Shown in pieces: positions 12,957-25,205 of a stretch of DNA of 64,000 nucleotides. The translations under genes were made by a program, and so were the position numbers. Under the pieces are notes generated by a model, which did not search any database, was not told the origin of the DNA, and saw only the letters and a program-made list of their open reading frames with translations. Origin of the DNA: Rhizophagus clarus (Eukaryota; Glomeromycota; Glomeromycetes; Glomerales; Glomeraceae); NCBI GenBank assembly GCA_015698045.1, contig BLAL01000059.1, positions 749,001 to 813,000 on the forward strand. The letters are read 5' to 3'. Within the stretch, counting starts at the first letter, position 1. Each line of letters opens with the position of its first letter.

Positions 12957-14458
12957 ATGTATAGATATAATATATACATTTTTTTATTCACACTTTTATT
13001 ATTATTTAATCATATTCCTACCTCATCTTCCCAATGTATAGAAACACCATTATTCGGTAAAACACACAACAAAGATTGTCCTTCAGTAGCAGATTCACTA
13101 AAAAATCCGCTTAATAAGATCACAGATTCATTGGTTGATGATGGTAATTCTGGTGGTGGTATGATAAAGATTATGTTTACTTGTGATAAAAATGCTAAAC
13201 CAGAATTATGTAATAAAGCCGATATAGCATTTAATAATGCGGCAAAAATAGTTGAAAACACGTTCGATCTAAAAGTACCAGTAATAGTGAATGCTAGTTT
13301 TGTAAATTTATGTGATGTTTTCACAGTTTGTGTAGCTGGTCAACCACAACCACTTGGAGCCGCCGCTCCTTCTAGATATCTCCCTATTAAAGATAGTGAT
13401 GGAGCAACTAGATTATTCCCACAAGCATTAGTAAAACAATTACAATTATTTCAACATCCCGAATTTGCTCCTACAGATATTCTAGCTGGATTTAATTCTA
13501 ATAGTGATGTTTTCTGGTTTAGAGGTGATCCACCAATTGGCAAAGATCAAGTAGATTTTGAAATAGTTTTAGTACATGAATTTTTACACGGTTTAGGTTT
13601 TCTCACTTCTTGGGACGATTATTTTAATAAAAATGCAAGTAGTTTAACTCCAACTCCATCATTTGTTTTCTCCAATCCGGAGGATGGTGAAGATGTAAAG
13701 AAAGGTTCTATCGCATTTACCGGTTTTCAAGAATATGCTCTGGACAAATTTTTAGTATTAACAAAAGACAATTCCTCTCTTACACTTATTACCAATCAAT
13801 TAAATCAATTTACCTCTCTTAATACCACTTTCCCTGATGAAAAAGCGTTTCTTGCCGCGTTTACTAAATCACCTCAATATGAGTTAACCAAAGAAATGTT
13901 TCAAAATGCTATTACTAGAGGAACGGTTGCAATTAGATTAGCTGATGGAGAAAATGCTTTACTTGAAACCAGTTTAGTTCCTTACAAACCTGGTTCAACT
14001 TTCAGTCATGTTGATTTTAATGCTTTCGCTAATAGTACCGATTTCTTGATGAGATTTAAAGCCCCTCGTCAAGTTACTCTTGATAATTTAACATCTATCA
14101 ATGGTAACGATCCCAATTACACAAATCCCATTGGTCCAAAAACAATTAGCATATTACAATCTCTCGGGTATTTATTATAAATTTTATATTTTTCTTTCTT
14201 TTATTTTATTTTATTTCTTACGTGAAATTAAATCAATTTATTTTATATTATAGATACGTTGTGAAACCAAATGCTGGCACCTTTAAAATATCCGATCAAA
14301 CTTCAAATCAAAATTTGACTGCACCAGCTCAAAATTCCACCACAACTAATTCCTTGAAATCCGACCAACAAGTTAATAATGCATTTGCAACTACAACAAA
14401 GACTTTATCACAATCATTATTATTACCATTCCTTGTTGCCATCTTAATACTTTTTTAG
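12957..14458 (+). CDS. Secreted zincin-like metalloprotease, probably GPI-anchored
   Basis: Two exons, 12957-14167 and 14254-14458 (intron 14168-14253), give 471 aa with frame kept through SLG|YVVKP. Residues 1-26 form a signal peptide (basic start, FLFTLLLLF core, SSSQ cleavage region). At about residue 209 lies HEFLHGLGFLTSW, a HExxHxxGF zinc-binding motif. A downstream FSHVDF...FLMRF resembles the SHxD...LM element of bacterial and fungal zincins with HExxHGLGF. There are several Cys, many N-glycosylation sequons (e.g. NASS, NSSL), a Ser/Thr/Asn-rich linker at about 415-450 and a hydrophobic C-terminal tail (LLLPFLVAILILF), the layout of a GPI-anchored wall or plasma-membrane protein. Proteolysis of extracellular substrates is inferred; substrate unknown. 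The exact peptidase family is not assigned. Confidence 0.75.
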
Positions 14459-17400
14459 AAATATAAAGGACAATCGTACTTTCTTTCTCTTTTTTTTTGT
14501 GTTTGGGGGGGAGAGTGTATTTTATTAGATAAAAAAGCTAGTGTTATTACACCAATTTAAGTTTATTATGTAATTTTTTTTTCTTTGTATAATTTCTTTT
14601 TTTATAATATACAGTATAATTTTGAATAATATATTATATATAATCTACTTTATTCTTTTTTTTTTATTAATTTTTTTTTTTTAAAAAAAAGAAACTTTGT
14701 TTAAATTTTTAAAAAAAAGAAGGTAAAAAAAAAAAAAAATTAATAATAATAAATCTATTCAAGCAATATGCTCGTTCAAATTTTACTTTGGCCAATCTAA
14801 ACATACGAAACATACGAATTTAGAAAGAAAAAAAAAAAATATTTAACAACGAATGATCGAATTTCCTTTATCATTTTTTAAGGTTGGACCAATAAACAAA
14901 TAATTAAAAAAAAAAAAAAATATTATCCCTTAATTTTTTTTCCCTTAATAATTTGGTGTAACATTTACAAAAAAGAAATGTACGATATATTTGGTTAATA
15001 AAGTTATAAAAATTTTTAAACTTTTTTCCATTTCCCATTATAATTTACCAAAAAAAAAAAAAAAAAAAAAAATATTTATATTTATTAATTTAAAAAAATT
15101 GTTTATCAACCCATTTTCAAATTATCCTTTTAAATTTATTAAATTTGGTTTATCCGGCTTATCATATAATTCTTATTATATTTTAACTTGGATAGGAATA
15201 TCAGTATAGTTTTTAGATAAAATTCGTTTATTAAATCATGTATCAATATTCCAACTTTTCTATAAAATTCAATAAAGTCCCCTAAGTTTACCAATTAAAA
15301 AAAAAAAAAAAAATTAATTAATTAAAAAAATTTTTTGTAAATCAAAAAATCATCAAGAATTGTTCGAATGACACAATAACAACAATGAACCAATTAGACA
15401 TGATAAAACTTCCGATATTAAATAATTTGATTGATGATATAATTTATTTATTAATAAACAATAATTGAATGATTTTCAAGAATAATCGATCAAATAATAA
15501 TAACACATGGTTTATATATTTGTTTAGAATCATCGTCATGTGGAACATAGTAAATTGCGTAGCACCATAGCAGCACTCTTCTTAGGTGAAAAACTATATC
15601 GAAAAAGAGATTACGGGAGGCACTTCCATTTTCATGGGCTGAAATAAGTAGGTTCACTGATTCATTGTAATGATTGTTGGTTCGGCCGAAAAGGATCAGC
15701 CGGGTCGGCCGTATCAATCCAACCAGCAGTAATTTCATTTTAAGTGCAGAGACAAATTGATTATTCAACGTGATTATTAACTTCACGTCAAAAAATGGGT
15801 GTGGCTAATTCGACCAACAATTTTTCCGGGTGTCACTATGCAAAATCTGAGGCTGAAAACATTCTGACCATCATCACATGATATATAATGTCGACGGGTA
15901 AAAAATTTAACAATTGATCTGTTTCGGCATATTTAAAAATAAATTTATTCATATTGATCAGAATATCAATAATATTTACTATCTATGAACATTTTCTTTG
16001 AGGGCGGATGGTTTCGGTTCGGCCGGTTAAGGAGTTGTTACCAAATTGAATACAATCATTAATTCCTCTAGTCTTTCTTGTGACGGCGTTTAATGTGCGA
16101 TTTGACATGAAAATACATATTTAACAATGGAAATTTCTGCCGAAAACAACGATTATTCTCTTAGACCCCGGATTTAGGTTTAATATCCTGACATGTGCAC
16201 GTAGTTATGCGTGCACGTGATTTAATTATGAAACTCTAAAGTTTCAATATGTGGTATTTTAATGAATTATTTAGGCACTTTACTCCGACAGTCCCGAATC
16301 CCGATTTAGTGTTTCTGGAGAAATCGAAACTCCTAATACTTGGTGAAACCAGTTTCGCGATAAGTGCCAAATTCCGATATGTCCGAAACTCGGCGAAATT
16401 AAAAAAAGTCGTGTTAAACTTTAATTGGATGTGCTGAGATGAAAATGTACACACACTTTGTTCCTTCAATATAAATAGTATATAAATTCAATAATTTAAA
16501 TTCTAAATAAGCAATGTTTCAATAGGTTATCGCCAGAATATATAAAAGTAATAGATCACGTGACTTGTTGTTTTTTAACAATGAATATCTCATCGTCCAA
16601 AGATAAAGCTTTATTTATAAATATTTTATTTTATTTTATTATTATTTATTTATTTTATAATTTTAATATATTTGAAGCTCCGCCATCGCCAATTTCGGAA
16701 GTTTGGGCAGATTTCGCCAGGTTTCTCCGGTTTCGGAGTAGCCGAAACCGAAACATAAAAAAAGGCGAAACATTTCGCCAATTGAGAAACAGTTTCATTA
16801 GTCCGATTTACTAATTAGATTGTGGTTATAAAGAAATAAAATGCTTAGATGTTAGTGTCTGAGAAATTCATAGGAAAGAACCTAAAATTCTTTATTTCAT
16901 AAAATAAAAATTGTATGTATTAGTTTAAAAGTAGAAATTTCAGAATAATAGATTTTTGTCATGTTCAATTTGGAGGACTACATTTTGATAATAAGGAAAG
17001 TATTTTATTATTCGCATCTATCATGTATTGAACTTTACCGAACTTAAATTTTAAACTCTCCAAAATTTCAAAGATCTTTTGTTTTGTTGTAAATACTATT
17101 TAATCTCAAGGTTCATAAATTCAAAAAGAAAAAAATTGATTGACTCGACTTCGACCGATATTATTGATAGTAATGTGCCAAAAGACTATAAATCTATTTT
17201 ATGCAAAAAAGTGTGTTTAATAATAAATAGTTATTGTGAAGTAGATATATCGGTCTTCGACCAATATCTCCCATCCAATAACCGAGTTATTGTTCGATCA
17301 TTAAGAATAAAGTGGCGACCCAATAGAAACTAATGTTACTAATACTGACTTCAATATCGGATCAAAATTGGATTTCTTGTTAAAATCTCGCATATTCCTA

Positions 17401-18390
17401 ATCGTTCGAATGATAACAATATTTGTGAAAAGTATGATTTAAGTATTTCCTTTCTTTTCACTTTCATCATCTTTCAAATTCATTTTTAAATATTTAATTT
17501 CGTTTTGAGTTTCGATTGAATGTGCAATTTATAAAATCTCAGTTATTTCCATGCAATTCCTTTCTATCGATCCTTACTCGCGCTCATAAGAAAGCTATGA
17601 ATTACTACATGATATAAATCGTAATTCTTGCAAATGTTCGCTTGGGATTTGGGAATGCATATGTTGAATTTCATTAATATAACTTAAAGGTTTAGATTAT
17701 TAAGAGGCAAATTTTTAAATTGACTGATTAATCGATCTATTGATTATTAAAAATTTAATCAATAAATTGACGTATGGTAAAGTAAAATCGTCTTTTTAAT
17801 CTATTTAAATATACTTTTATACTGAGAATAAAATTTTTTTCGATTGCTGCGCTAATAAGAATATGAAATGATCGTGGATGTCGAAAATTAGAAACTTGAA
17901 GTTAAACACGCCGAAAGTCGAAAGCTTTTACAAGAGAACATCAGGAAATTTTCTTTATTCACGTAAACTTATGAAGCTCTATGCCGTGATACTCTGTAAG
18001 TTTATGATTCACAAATTTCTTTTAACATCATATCGAATTGCGAATCTGGTGAGTTAAAGATCAATTGGATAATAAAATATACCATAATGCAAAATGTCGC
18101 TAATAAAATGCTGCCATTCGTACGAAAATCAACACGAACTTGTTTTTTTAAATCTTGCAACAGATTTGAAATCTTAAAATAGTTTAATATTCACCTAAAA
18201 AATTCCCTGAACCTTTGTTGTGATTAATACTTTCACACCTTTAATTGTCGACTTTCAAATTTTCCGATATCCAAATTTTATTACAAATATTAGGCTTAAT
18301 ACAAGAAATTTGTTTATATTACTAATAAAATTTATATATTAATTGGAGAATGAACTAAATAAATTTAAATACATCAAATCATTCAATTAT
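14459..18390. other. Intergenic region, no supported gene
   Basis: The first kilobase is dominated by poly-A/poly-T tracts, including the 3' flank of the metalloprotease gene. A less AT-rich patch at 15500-15900 (GGTTCGGCCGAAAAGGATC, about 15680-15698) and another at 16010-16800 may be transposon remnants. ORFs here (15490-15786, 16560-16814, 17079-17333) lack domain patterns and were not accepted. Confidence 0.4.
16250..16815. repeat. Cluster of TTTCGG / CCGAAA-type short repeats
   Basis: Short related words occur on both strands in two clusters, 16310-16400 and 16680-16810: TCCGAAACTCGGCGAAA, CCGGTTTCGGAGTAGCCGAAACCGAAAC, GGCGAAACATTTCGCC. The last is a perfect 16-bp palindrome. The two clusters could be the ends of a small non-autonomous element, but clear termini and a target duplication were not found. 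Confidence 0.35.
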
Positions 18391-18856
18391 TTATATAAAT
18401 GCGATTATGAATATAGCTAAAATACATAATATTCCAATTGCCCAAACCGAACTTCTAGCACTTGAAATATCATACCAATATAAAGGCAAATAAATCTATA
18501 ATAAATCATGATGAGAAAAAGAAATCAAGTTAATTTTGAGGAAAAAAAAAAACCAAAAAAAAAAAATGATGAATATTTTGAATTTTTTTTTTTTTTACCA
18601 ATCGTAGAACGACATAAATAAGACAGATAACATCAACAACGGTTCTTATTTTTTTATCATTCTCATCCTCGTTACCTTGTATAAATTGTGGTAAACGAGA
18701 GAATGCTTGTGTAATTACTGCTATCGAGAAGAAAACCAGTCCTTCAAATGTATTATTTGCTGCAGCAACTGCTCTTTTTCCCCAATCAGACTATTTAATA
18801 TTTAAAAAGAAATATTAATATTTAGTATTTAAAATAAAAATAATCTGGTAAATCTG

Positions 18857-18888
<32 letters not shown>

Positions 18889-19046
18889 CAAACTAATTTG
18901 GTATATTGGTCTCTTGGATTTGAATTATCATACCCTTCTTCATGTAATGCTTGAGCTCTTCGTATTGGTACTAACGAAAAGAACCATATTAAAAACATAG
19001 CAAAAACACATGAGAATTGAACTACAAATTGCAATGGAAATCCCAT
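18391..19046 (-). CDS. MAPEG-family integral membrane protein
   Basis: Three exons, 19046-18894, 18790-18599 and 18495-18391, total 450 nt (149 aa), the usual MAPEG length. All junctions are phase 0. The first membrane segment is FVVQFSCVFAMFLIWFFSLV, followed by a polar loop with RRAQALHEEGYDNSNPRDQY. The diagnostic motif is RAVAAANNTFEGLVFFSIAV (compare R.A..N..E.......), at the start of the second segment. Third and fourth segments are VVDVICLIYVVLRLIYLPLY and WAIGILCILAIFIIAF. MAPEG proteins include microsomal glutathione transferases and eicosanoid enzymes of the ER membrane. The precise reaction cannot be read here. Intron 1 contains a long poly-A/T tract. Confidence 0.82.
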
Positions 19047-19573
19047 ATTTTTGTCTTAATTATTATATTATTCAAAAATTGTTTGAATAAGGAAAAGGAA
19101 GAGGAAAAGGAAGAGGAAAAAATTTTGAAATATTTTTTCTGTTTTTTTTTCTTCTTAAATAGAAGATAGAAATGAATGAAACACTATTTTAACTGTAAAA
19201 TGTATCGGATATTAATTACACATTTATGACTAAGTTTTCTAAATTAGTATTAGTTTAATAAAAAATGAAACTATTAAATCTTTATATCGGCAAGTTTCTG
19301 ATTAAAGTAATTATGAAGAGAAAATGATAGACTTTCACCAAGAAGTGATGCTAGTACATTTTTATTTATGTTATTTTTTCCATAAGCAGGTTATATTTCA
19401 AGCCTTGTGGAATATGATTGGATAGAGTAAAGTCATCAGGCCTGAAAACATGATCAAAACCATAAAAAAAAAAAAAAACCTTGTGGTACAATCAAAAGCA
19501 TAAGTATATATAAAAGGCGTCATAACAAAGGTGTATAAACATTTGTTTAAACGCACTTTACTGTTTTTTAACA
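19047..19573. other. Divergent promoter region of MAPEG and F-box genes
   Basis: This 527-bp interval separates the minus-strand MAPEG start and the plus-strand F-box start, so both promoters should lie here. A purine-rich GGAAGAGGAAAAGGAAGAGG tract sits at 19092-19120, close to the MAPEG start. A TATATAAAAGG box-like sequence at about 19506-19516 lies some 60 bp before the F-box ATG. Confidence 0.5.
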
Positions 19574-21178
19574 ATGTCATTCTATTTACCAACAGAACTA
19601 TTGGATAAAATTTTTTCTTCTATCGATGAAAATGATATTAAAACATTACATTCTTGTATATTAGTAAATAGAGTTTGGTGTAAAACGATGATTCCATATT
19701 TATGGAAACGTCCTTTTCATCTATCGATTATAAATCAAAAAGAAAAAATTGTACCTGCATATTTTCCTTTTTTTTCTAAAGAAGCTAAACATCTTTTACA
19801 ACTTCATATACCTCCTCCTACTTCACCAATTTTCGATTATCCAATATTTTTAAGAGAGTTGGATTTTAATGAAGTTTATTTATTAATAAAAAAATGGTGT
19901 GATCTTAATAATAATACAACAAATAAACTCATCGGATTTGAAGTTTTTAAACAACGAGGACGACAAACTCTTCTTTTACTTCAAGAGTTAAGTAAATTGT
20001 TCATGTTAAAGTGTAATAAATTAGAACATTTGTCTTTAGATACTAAGTCAATTAGATCTGGTCCTTATGGAAGTCTAGTTGAATGTATGTCGTTAACACA
20101 ATTCCCTGGAGCTTCACACTGTCTTGCCCCATTAAAGAAATTTGTTTCGAGAGGATTGTATGATAAAGATGCAATATTCAGATCAATGGTTCATTATTGT
20201 AAGAATCTTGATGAAATGATTATTGAGGATAATGATTCTACTAAAAGTGAATCACTTGTAGCTTTAATTACATCCCAAAAAAAATTACGAAAATTTACGA
20301 TTGTAAAATGGTGGGGATCTTTATCGAAGATATTAAAATCTTTGGGTAATCAATGTAACAGTTTGATTTACGTTGAAATTCATGGTTGTCATTTCTATAA
20401 TTATTTGGATGATTCTTCAACCTTTGATGGATTAATTTGTTGTAAAAATTTGAAGACATTAAAGATTGAAGATTGTTATAATTTAACAAATAATATCATG
20501 AAACCATTAGGGGATACGATATTCCCAAAATTATGTACTCTTTATTTCTCTAATTATATGGTAATCGATGATGATTTAGGAGATCGATCTTATCAAGGAA
20601 TAATTCAAAACAATGATCAAAATCTCTTGGATCATCCTTACTTATCACTAATAGCTATTATTCAGAATTCAAATGCAACATTAAGAAATGTGAGATTAAA
20701 TATGGATTTAGTTGATTATCCTAATATAATTTCAATTTGCGCAACATATTGCCCGAACATTACTCATTACAAAGCAAGAGTTCAAAATCATTCAGAGATG
20801 AATCAATTATTACAACTTTTAAAATCTTGTACTCAATTAGAACAACTAGAAATAACAGCAGAAAAATGGGATAGTTCAGTTTCTATTGGATTGCCATGGG
20901 AAATCGATTTATTCTTTCCAGAAATTGGAAAATTATTACCAAAAACTTTAAAATATTTTGATATTGATGGATGGAGTTGTACACCATTAGGTTTAAGTAA
21001 TTTTTTAAAGAATTGTAATGTTGATATTAAGAGGATGAGTTGGATGTGTTATATTAGTAGCGCTGATTATTTGGACGTTATAGAACAATATGCGAAATTA
21101 AAGGGTAGAAAAGTTAATGGACATAGAGAAAAAAAAGAATGGGGTCTTAATCTTACTTTAATTGTAGATTTTGACTGA
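19574..21178 (+). CDS. F-box protein with leucine-rich C-terminal region
   Basis: Single-exon ORF of 534 aa, ending in TGA. Residues 4-47 match the F-box: LPTELLDKIFSSIDENDIKTLHSC..VNRVWCKTMIPYLWKRPF, with the LP.E....I......D...L..C..V...W....PLLW layout. The rest is a series of leucine/isoleucine-rich segments such as CNKLEHLSLDT, KNLKTLKIEDCYNLT and CTQLEQLEITA that resemble irregular LRRs of FBXL proteins. F-box proteins bind Skp1 and recruit substrates to SCF ubiquitin ligases; this function is inferred and the substrate unknown. Large families of intronless F-box genes of this form are typical of Rhizophagus. The start has no competitor in frame. Confidence 0.8.
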   Translation: MSFYLPTELLDKIFSSIDENDIKTLHSCILVNRVWCKTMIPYLWKRPFHLSIINQKEKIVPAYFPFFSKEAKHLLQLHIPPPTSPIFDYPIFLRELDFNEVYLLIKKWCDLNNNTTNKLIGFEVFKQRGRQTLLLLQELSKLFMLKCNKLEHLSLDTKSIRSGPYGSLVECMSLTQFPGASHCLAPLKKFVSRGLYDKDAIFRSMVHYCKNLDEMIIEDNDSTKSESLVALITSQKKLRKFTIVKWWGSLSKILKSLGNQCNSLIYVEIHGCHFYNYLDDSSTFDGLICCKNLKTLKIEDCYNLTNNIMKPLGDTIFPKLCTLYFSNYMVIDDDLGDRSYQGIIQNNDQNLLDHPYLSLIAIIQNSNATLRNVRLNMDLVDYPNIISICATYCPNITHYKARVQNHSEMNQLLQLLKSCTQLEQLEITAEKWDSSVSIGLPWEIDLFFPEIGKLLPKTLKYFDIDGWSCTPLGLSNFLKNCNVDIKRMSWMCYISSADYLDVIEQYAKLKGRKVNGHREKKEWGLNLTLIVDFD

Positions 21179-22196
21179 GATGATGGGATGTAATAGTAAG
21201 TGATTCTCTTACTTTGTTATTTTATTTTAGAATATTTACGGAAAAAAACTTTCTAAATTTATCCTATTTATAATTAGTATTGCAAAAAAAAAGTATTTAT
21301 GGACGTTTAAATTAACTTTAGTGAAAAGCGTATCAAAAAAATTGATTATTTAATTATTTAAAAATGTAATATACAAAGAAAAAATTATATAGATTTTTTT
21401 ATATTTATTATAGACAATCTTTAGCGAATAAAATATATAAATTTAAAATTGCTCGAGTGAACAACAATGTGATCCGGTGTCATTCAGGATTATACTTATG
21501 TTGGCCTCTTCAAATATATTACTATTAATAATGAGCAGTATGATCTTTAAAGTTCATCACCATAATATTAAAATTATTATTGAGCAAAGCAGACAAAAGA
21601 GTTATGAATTAGGTAATAATCTATTATATATATCGCCTTCGTTATCTCTCTGTATATTATAAACTCGGATTTTGATTTGTGCTCGTTATTTGCACTCTAT
21701 TAAAACAGAAACTAAAATTTGGTAGTATTAAAGCTGCTTTTGCCTATCACCAAAATGAGTTCTGAATCCGCCACTACGAAAAGCCTTAAAAAATCGCAAT
21801 TGATTTTGTACTCGCATAAATTTCTCTTTCGAGATCAGTTTGAGTTTTAGGTTAATGAAGAAAATGGGGATAGAATTTGTATGAAGATTAAGCGAATTAA
21901 ATGATAAAAAGATTTATAGAAATTCTAAAATGAACATTTATCACCCTTACTTGGAAGGTAACATCACTACACGATTCTAACAAAAAGAAAAAAAAACTAC
22001 AGTATAAAATTCTATTTGCTTCAAAAATTATGCAGCCATTGAATACTATGAAATTTTGATTTGATATTAATTGGTAATGTTTAGTTTCTCAAAAAATTAT
22101 TTCCTAATCAATCTATTTAAAATCCGCAAAAATACAAATATCTTAATAAAAATGTTACAGAAATTCAAAGTACATTTCTAGGTTCAGGTTTACTAT
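21179..22196. other. Intergenic, no gene recognised
   Basis: AT-rich. The ORF at 21477-21662 has no recognisable features. No repeats stand out. Confidence 0.4.
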
Positions 22197-22481
22197 CTAA
22201 TAAGAAACATTCAGGTGGATTTGTTGAAAGAGCAATAGATGCAAAGCAACTATAATAAAATGGACCCACAATAATTGTGCAGATGTAATATTGGAATCTC
22301 CTAATACACATGTAATAAATATAAGCGACACTGCAGTAATGAAATTCTCTTTACTGTTTCGTTTATATTCTTCCCCACTTAATGTGATAATTCTTGATCT
22401 GTCAAAATAATAGATGAAAACTACTGTACTAGCTATGACTATAAAATCGCCAATATCGTTCCATCCCAGTAATAACGACAA
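22197..22481 (-). CDS. Hypothetical three-segment membrane protein or gene fragment
   Basis: A 94-codon ORF with three hydrophobic segments: IVIASTVVFIYYF, FITAVSLIFITCVLG and LLWVHFIIVALHLLLF. The ORF is open upstream for a few codons (NWTKLS... before LLLGWNDIGDF), so the ATG used may be internal and an upstream exon may be missing. No family is recognised. It could be the last exon of a decayed polytopic membrane protein, given the broken genes just downstream. Confidence 0.3.
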   Translation of the reverse strand: MSLLLGWNDIGDFIVIASTVVFIYYFDRSRIITLSGEEYKRNSKENFITAVSLIFITCVLGDSNITSAQLLWVHFIIVALHLLLFQQIHLNVSY

Positions 22482-22978
22482 TTTCGTCCAGTTTTTTTTT
22501 TGGAGGATCGATGTTCAAAATCTTCAGATCCAAACTTGAAGTATTGATGTCACCGCATCTCTTTGATCAGAAAGATTATGGAATAACCACTGTAAATTTT
22601 CACTGTTTAACAATTAGACTTTGCCCAAACACTATCACTGGACTGGCAACAAACTTTTAATACTTATTTCATTTTTAACGTCAGTAACACCTCTTTCAGC
22701 TTTCGAAGATCTTGAGGATGGAAACCAAAATAGAATTTTAAACATTAACCTTAGATACTAAGAGAAAATGCAATGGGATTAGTTGTAAAAAGGAAAAGGA
22801 GAATTTACGTGTAATTTGATCAAATAGCGTATATAATAGATTAGATTATCTTTTTTAGTAATTGTATTGTACATGGGTCGGCTTTGTAACGTTGTCACAA
22901 TGTTGGTTTGCAGTACCATTTGCAATTTTTTTTTACCACTTATAGAAGGAAATGACCAAACTTTTTAAGGAAAATACA
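22482..22978. other. Spacer before kinase pseudogene
   Basis: No intact coding signal. The part near 22490-22560 could contain upstream remains of the membrane-protein ORF on the minus strand, but stops interrupt all frames. Confidence 0.35.
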
Positions 22979-24568
22979 GATATATATAAAACAACCGGAC
23001 ATAATAAAAGAATATGTGGTTTGATATTAGACAGAGTAACCATATCTGAATCGGTTGTATGAAATTTAAAGGTCCGTGGAGAAGAGAATGAAGAGGCTTT
23101 TCAAAAGAAAATTATTATGTTAATATACAGAAATTAGGTAGCAATTTAGTAGAATACGTAAATTTATAGGTGAAATTTCTCAATTAAAAGGTTTACAAAA
23201 ATATATTCAAAGTAAAAATGTTGAAAAGTCTGCAGTGGATTCAATTAAAGATATTAGACTTTTGGAATTTATTTCAATAGTTGATTTCAATGCGCGTGCT
23301 TATAATGATAGTGAAGAGATCAAAGCTGAAATCAAAGATTTAGATAAGGTAACGTGTTTGATAGGTAATTGATATTTAACGCGCATTAGATAAATATAAA
23401 CATTATTATTTTTTTCTTTTTTTAATAAATATTCATTATAGTATCTTCAAGAAATTGAAGGTGGTTTAGCTTATACGAATGAAAATATTTTAAATATAGT
23501 TGCACTGCTTAGGCTTAATATAATACAATGAATAAAATAAATAATTTCCCATCTCCTGGTGCAAATAAGACTGATTCAAAAGATCTGGCACTTCCTGCTC
23601 GTAAAAATCTGATAATAAACGTGGAAAACATCCTAATTTATAGTGAAGAGAAGAGTTTTATACAGTATATATATATACATATACATATATATATTATAGG
23701 GAACAAGAAGTAACATGTAAGTCATTTTAATGACCGATGATAACATGAAATCAAATTTAGAAAACATTTTGATATTTTAAAGATGATGCCTGAATGTAAT
23801 CATATTCTTAGATTTTTTGGTATCTCAAAAATTGATGTCATGATTAGCACGTTTTACTTCTGGAGACACCACTACATTGAGTGATGAAATTAATGACACC
23901 GTACGTTGGTTAGCTCCTGAAAAATTAATATACTTTAGGGAACATATACGATACAATGTGAAATTTTTAGTTTTGGTATTCTACTTTGGAACTTGCTTTT
24001 GAAAAAATTCCATACAGAAGTTTGAAAGTAGACAAAATGATGACTTTGTGATTAAAGGTGGTAGAGAAATAACTGAATTTGGAGATTCAACTCAAATATG
24101 AATATTCGGAGAGTACTTTCTGGTGACTTACAGGATCTCATTCATTGCACTCATATAATGGGGTCTGCTGTTAAAAGTAAATAATTCTCAAACTGTGGTA
24201 AATCTGGGCACAATGAACGTACATACTCCAAGAAAGGTCCTGAAGTTTTTAGACTCCAAGAAGATTAATTGATGGTAAGTATTTCTTTCATCATGAAATT
24301 TATAATATAACAATATATAACGATGTTATTCTTATTAACTTTCTATATGCCTCTAGCTTGGAAGAATGATCCGCAAGAACGTATTTCCTTCAGAAGTATT
24401 ATATATGCTCGAAAAATTAGAAAATTCCATTGGCTATACAGAAACAAAGTTCTATTAAAGAAACATATGCAGATATTACGGGAAAAAATAATGATCAAAC
24501 GAAAATTTGAGGTATATCGTGATCATTCGTCCTCTTGTTCAAAGATTCCATTAATTCTCTTTCTTTAA
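22979..24568 (+). pseudogene. Decayed protein kinase with N-terminal helical adaptor domain
   Basis: The segment at 22995-23130 reads NKRICGLILDRVTISESVV, a stop, then NLKVRGEENEEAF, the start of the helical region preceding kinase domains in the expanded Rhizophagus kinase family. Segments at 23200-23355 (VEKSAVDSIKDIRLLEF..IVDFNARAYNDSEEI) and 23440-23530 (YLQEIEGGLAYTNENI) continue it. Kinase-domain pieces follow: EC.HILRFFGISKIDV (about 23795), RWLAPEKL (23910), EIFSFG-like and KGGREI (24050), and AWKNDPQERISFRSI at 24355-24400, the C-lobe tail. Pieces fall in different frames with stops, and the N-lobe plus HRD region is missing between 23700 and 23880. It is therefore a broken copy, not a working kinase. 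Family assignment rests on remembered features of these kinases. Confidence 0.6.
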
Positions 24569-24604
24569 AACAGATTACTAACTATAACATTTATTTAAAA
24601 ACCA

Positions 24605-25205
24605 GAAATGGATCAAAAAGAAAATGGTAGAAGAAGAGATTAATTACTTTGAATATAGTGAATTTAACAAATTTATTGAAATTGGTAAAGAAGGATTTGG
24701 TAGAAGGATTTGGTATTGGTATTGAAACCAATGATAAAAAACAAGTTGCACTGAAAGGTCATAAATTCAGAAATCGATGAAAATGTTATCAAAAACTTCG
24801 TAAAAGAGGTAAGAATTGTGTTCAAATCCATCATGTAATGTACGAGTGGCTTGTAATAAAAAAATTAGTATTTTTCTTTATTTAGTTAAACTACTTCGTA
24901 TGATTAGTTATCATGGCAATATTAATAGGTTTCTTGGAATAACAAAAGGTATGTGTTAATAGCTTAATTTATTGAGTTCATTCATATAAACTTAATTTAA
25001 TCTTAAATTAAATGGATAGATAATATTGGTTATGTTATGATATTGGAATACGCTAATGAAGGGAATTTAGGGGATTATTTTTTAAAAAAAAAAAAAATTT
25101 GATTCATTACAATGGGAAAATAAGATATAAATGGCATTCGATATTACATGCGGATTAAAATGTTTACACTCAAAGAACATAATCCATAGAGATTTGGCAA
25201 TTTAA
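24605..25205 (+). pseudogene. Second decayed protein-kinase N-lobe fragment
   Basis: Fragments in order: YFEYSEFNKFIEIGKEGFG (glycine loop) near 24650-24700, KKQVALKGHKF (ATP-binding Lys region) at about 24735, a frameshift, then DENVIKNFVKEV, an intron-like gap, LRMISYHGNINRFLGITK (24900-24950), IGYVMILEYANEGNLGDYF (25025-25085) and LHSKNIIHRDLA (about 25165-25200) ending at the catalytic loop. A GGATTTGGTAGAA direct duplication at about 24693-24712 disrupts the glycine loop. There are stops and frameshifts; the activation segment and C-lobe are missing. Together with the preceding pseudogene it looks like two partial copies of the same family in tandem. Confidence 0.6.

Noticed and set aside
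13010-13324. Minus-strand 104-codon ORF
   Set aside because: Antisense to the signal-peptide end of the metalloprotease; no features of its own.
15490-15786. Minus 98-codon ORF
   Set aside because: No domain, no splice context; lies in possible repeat debris.
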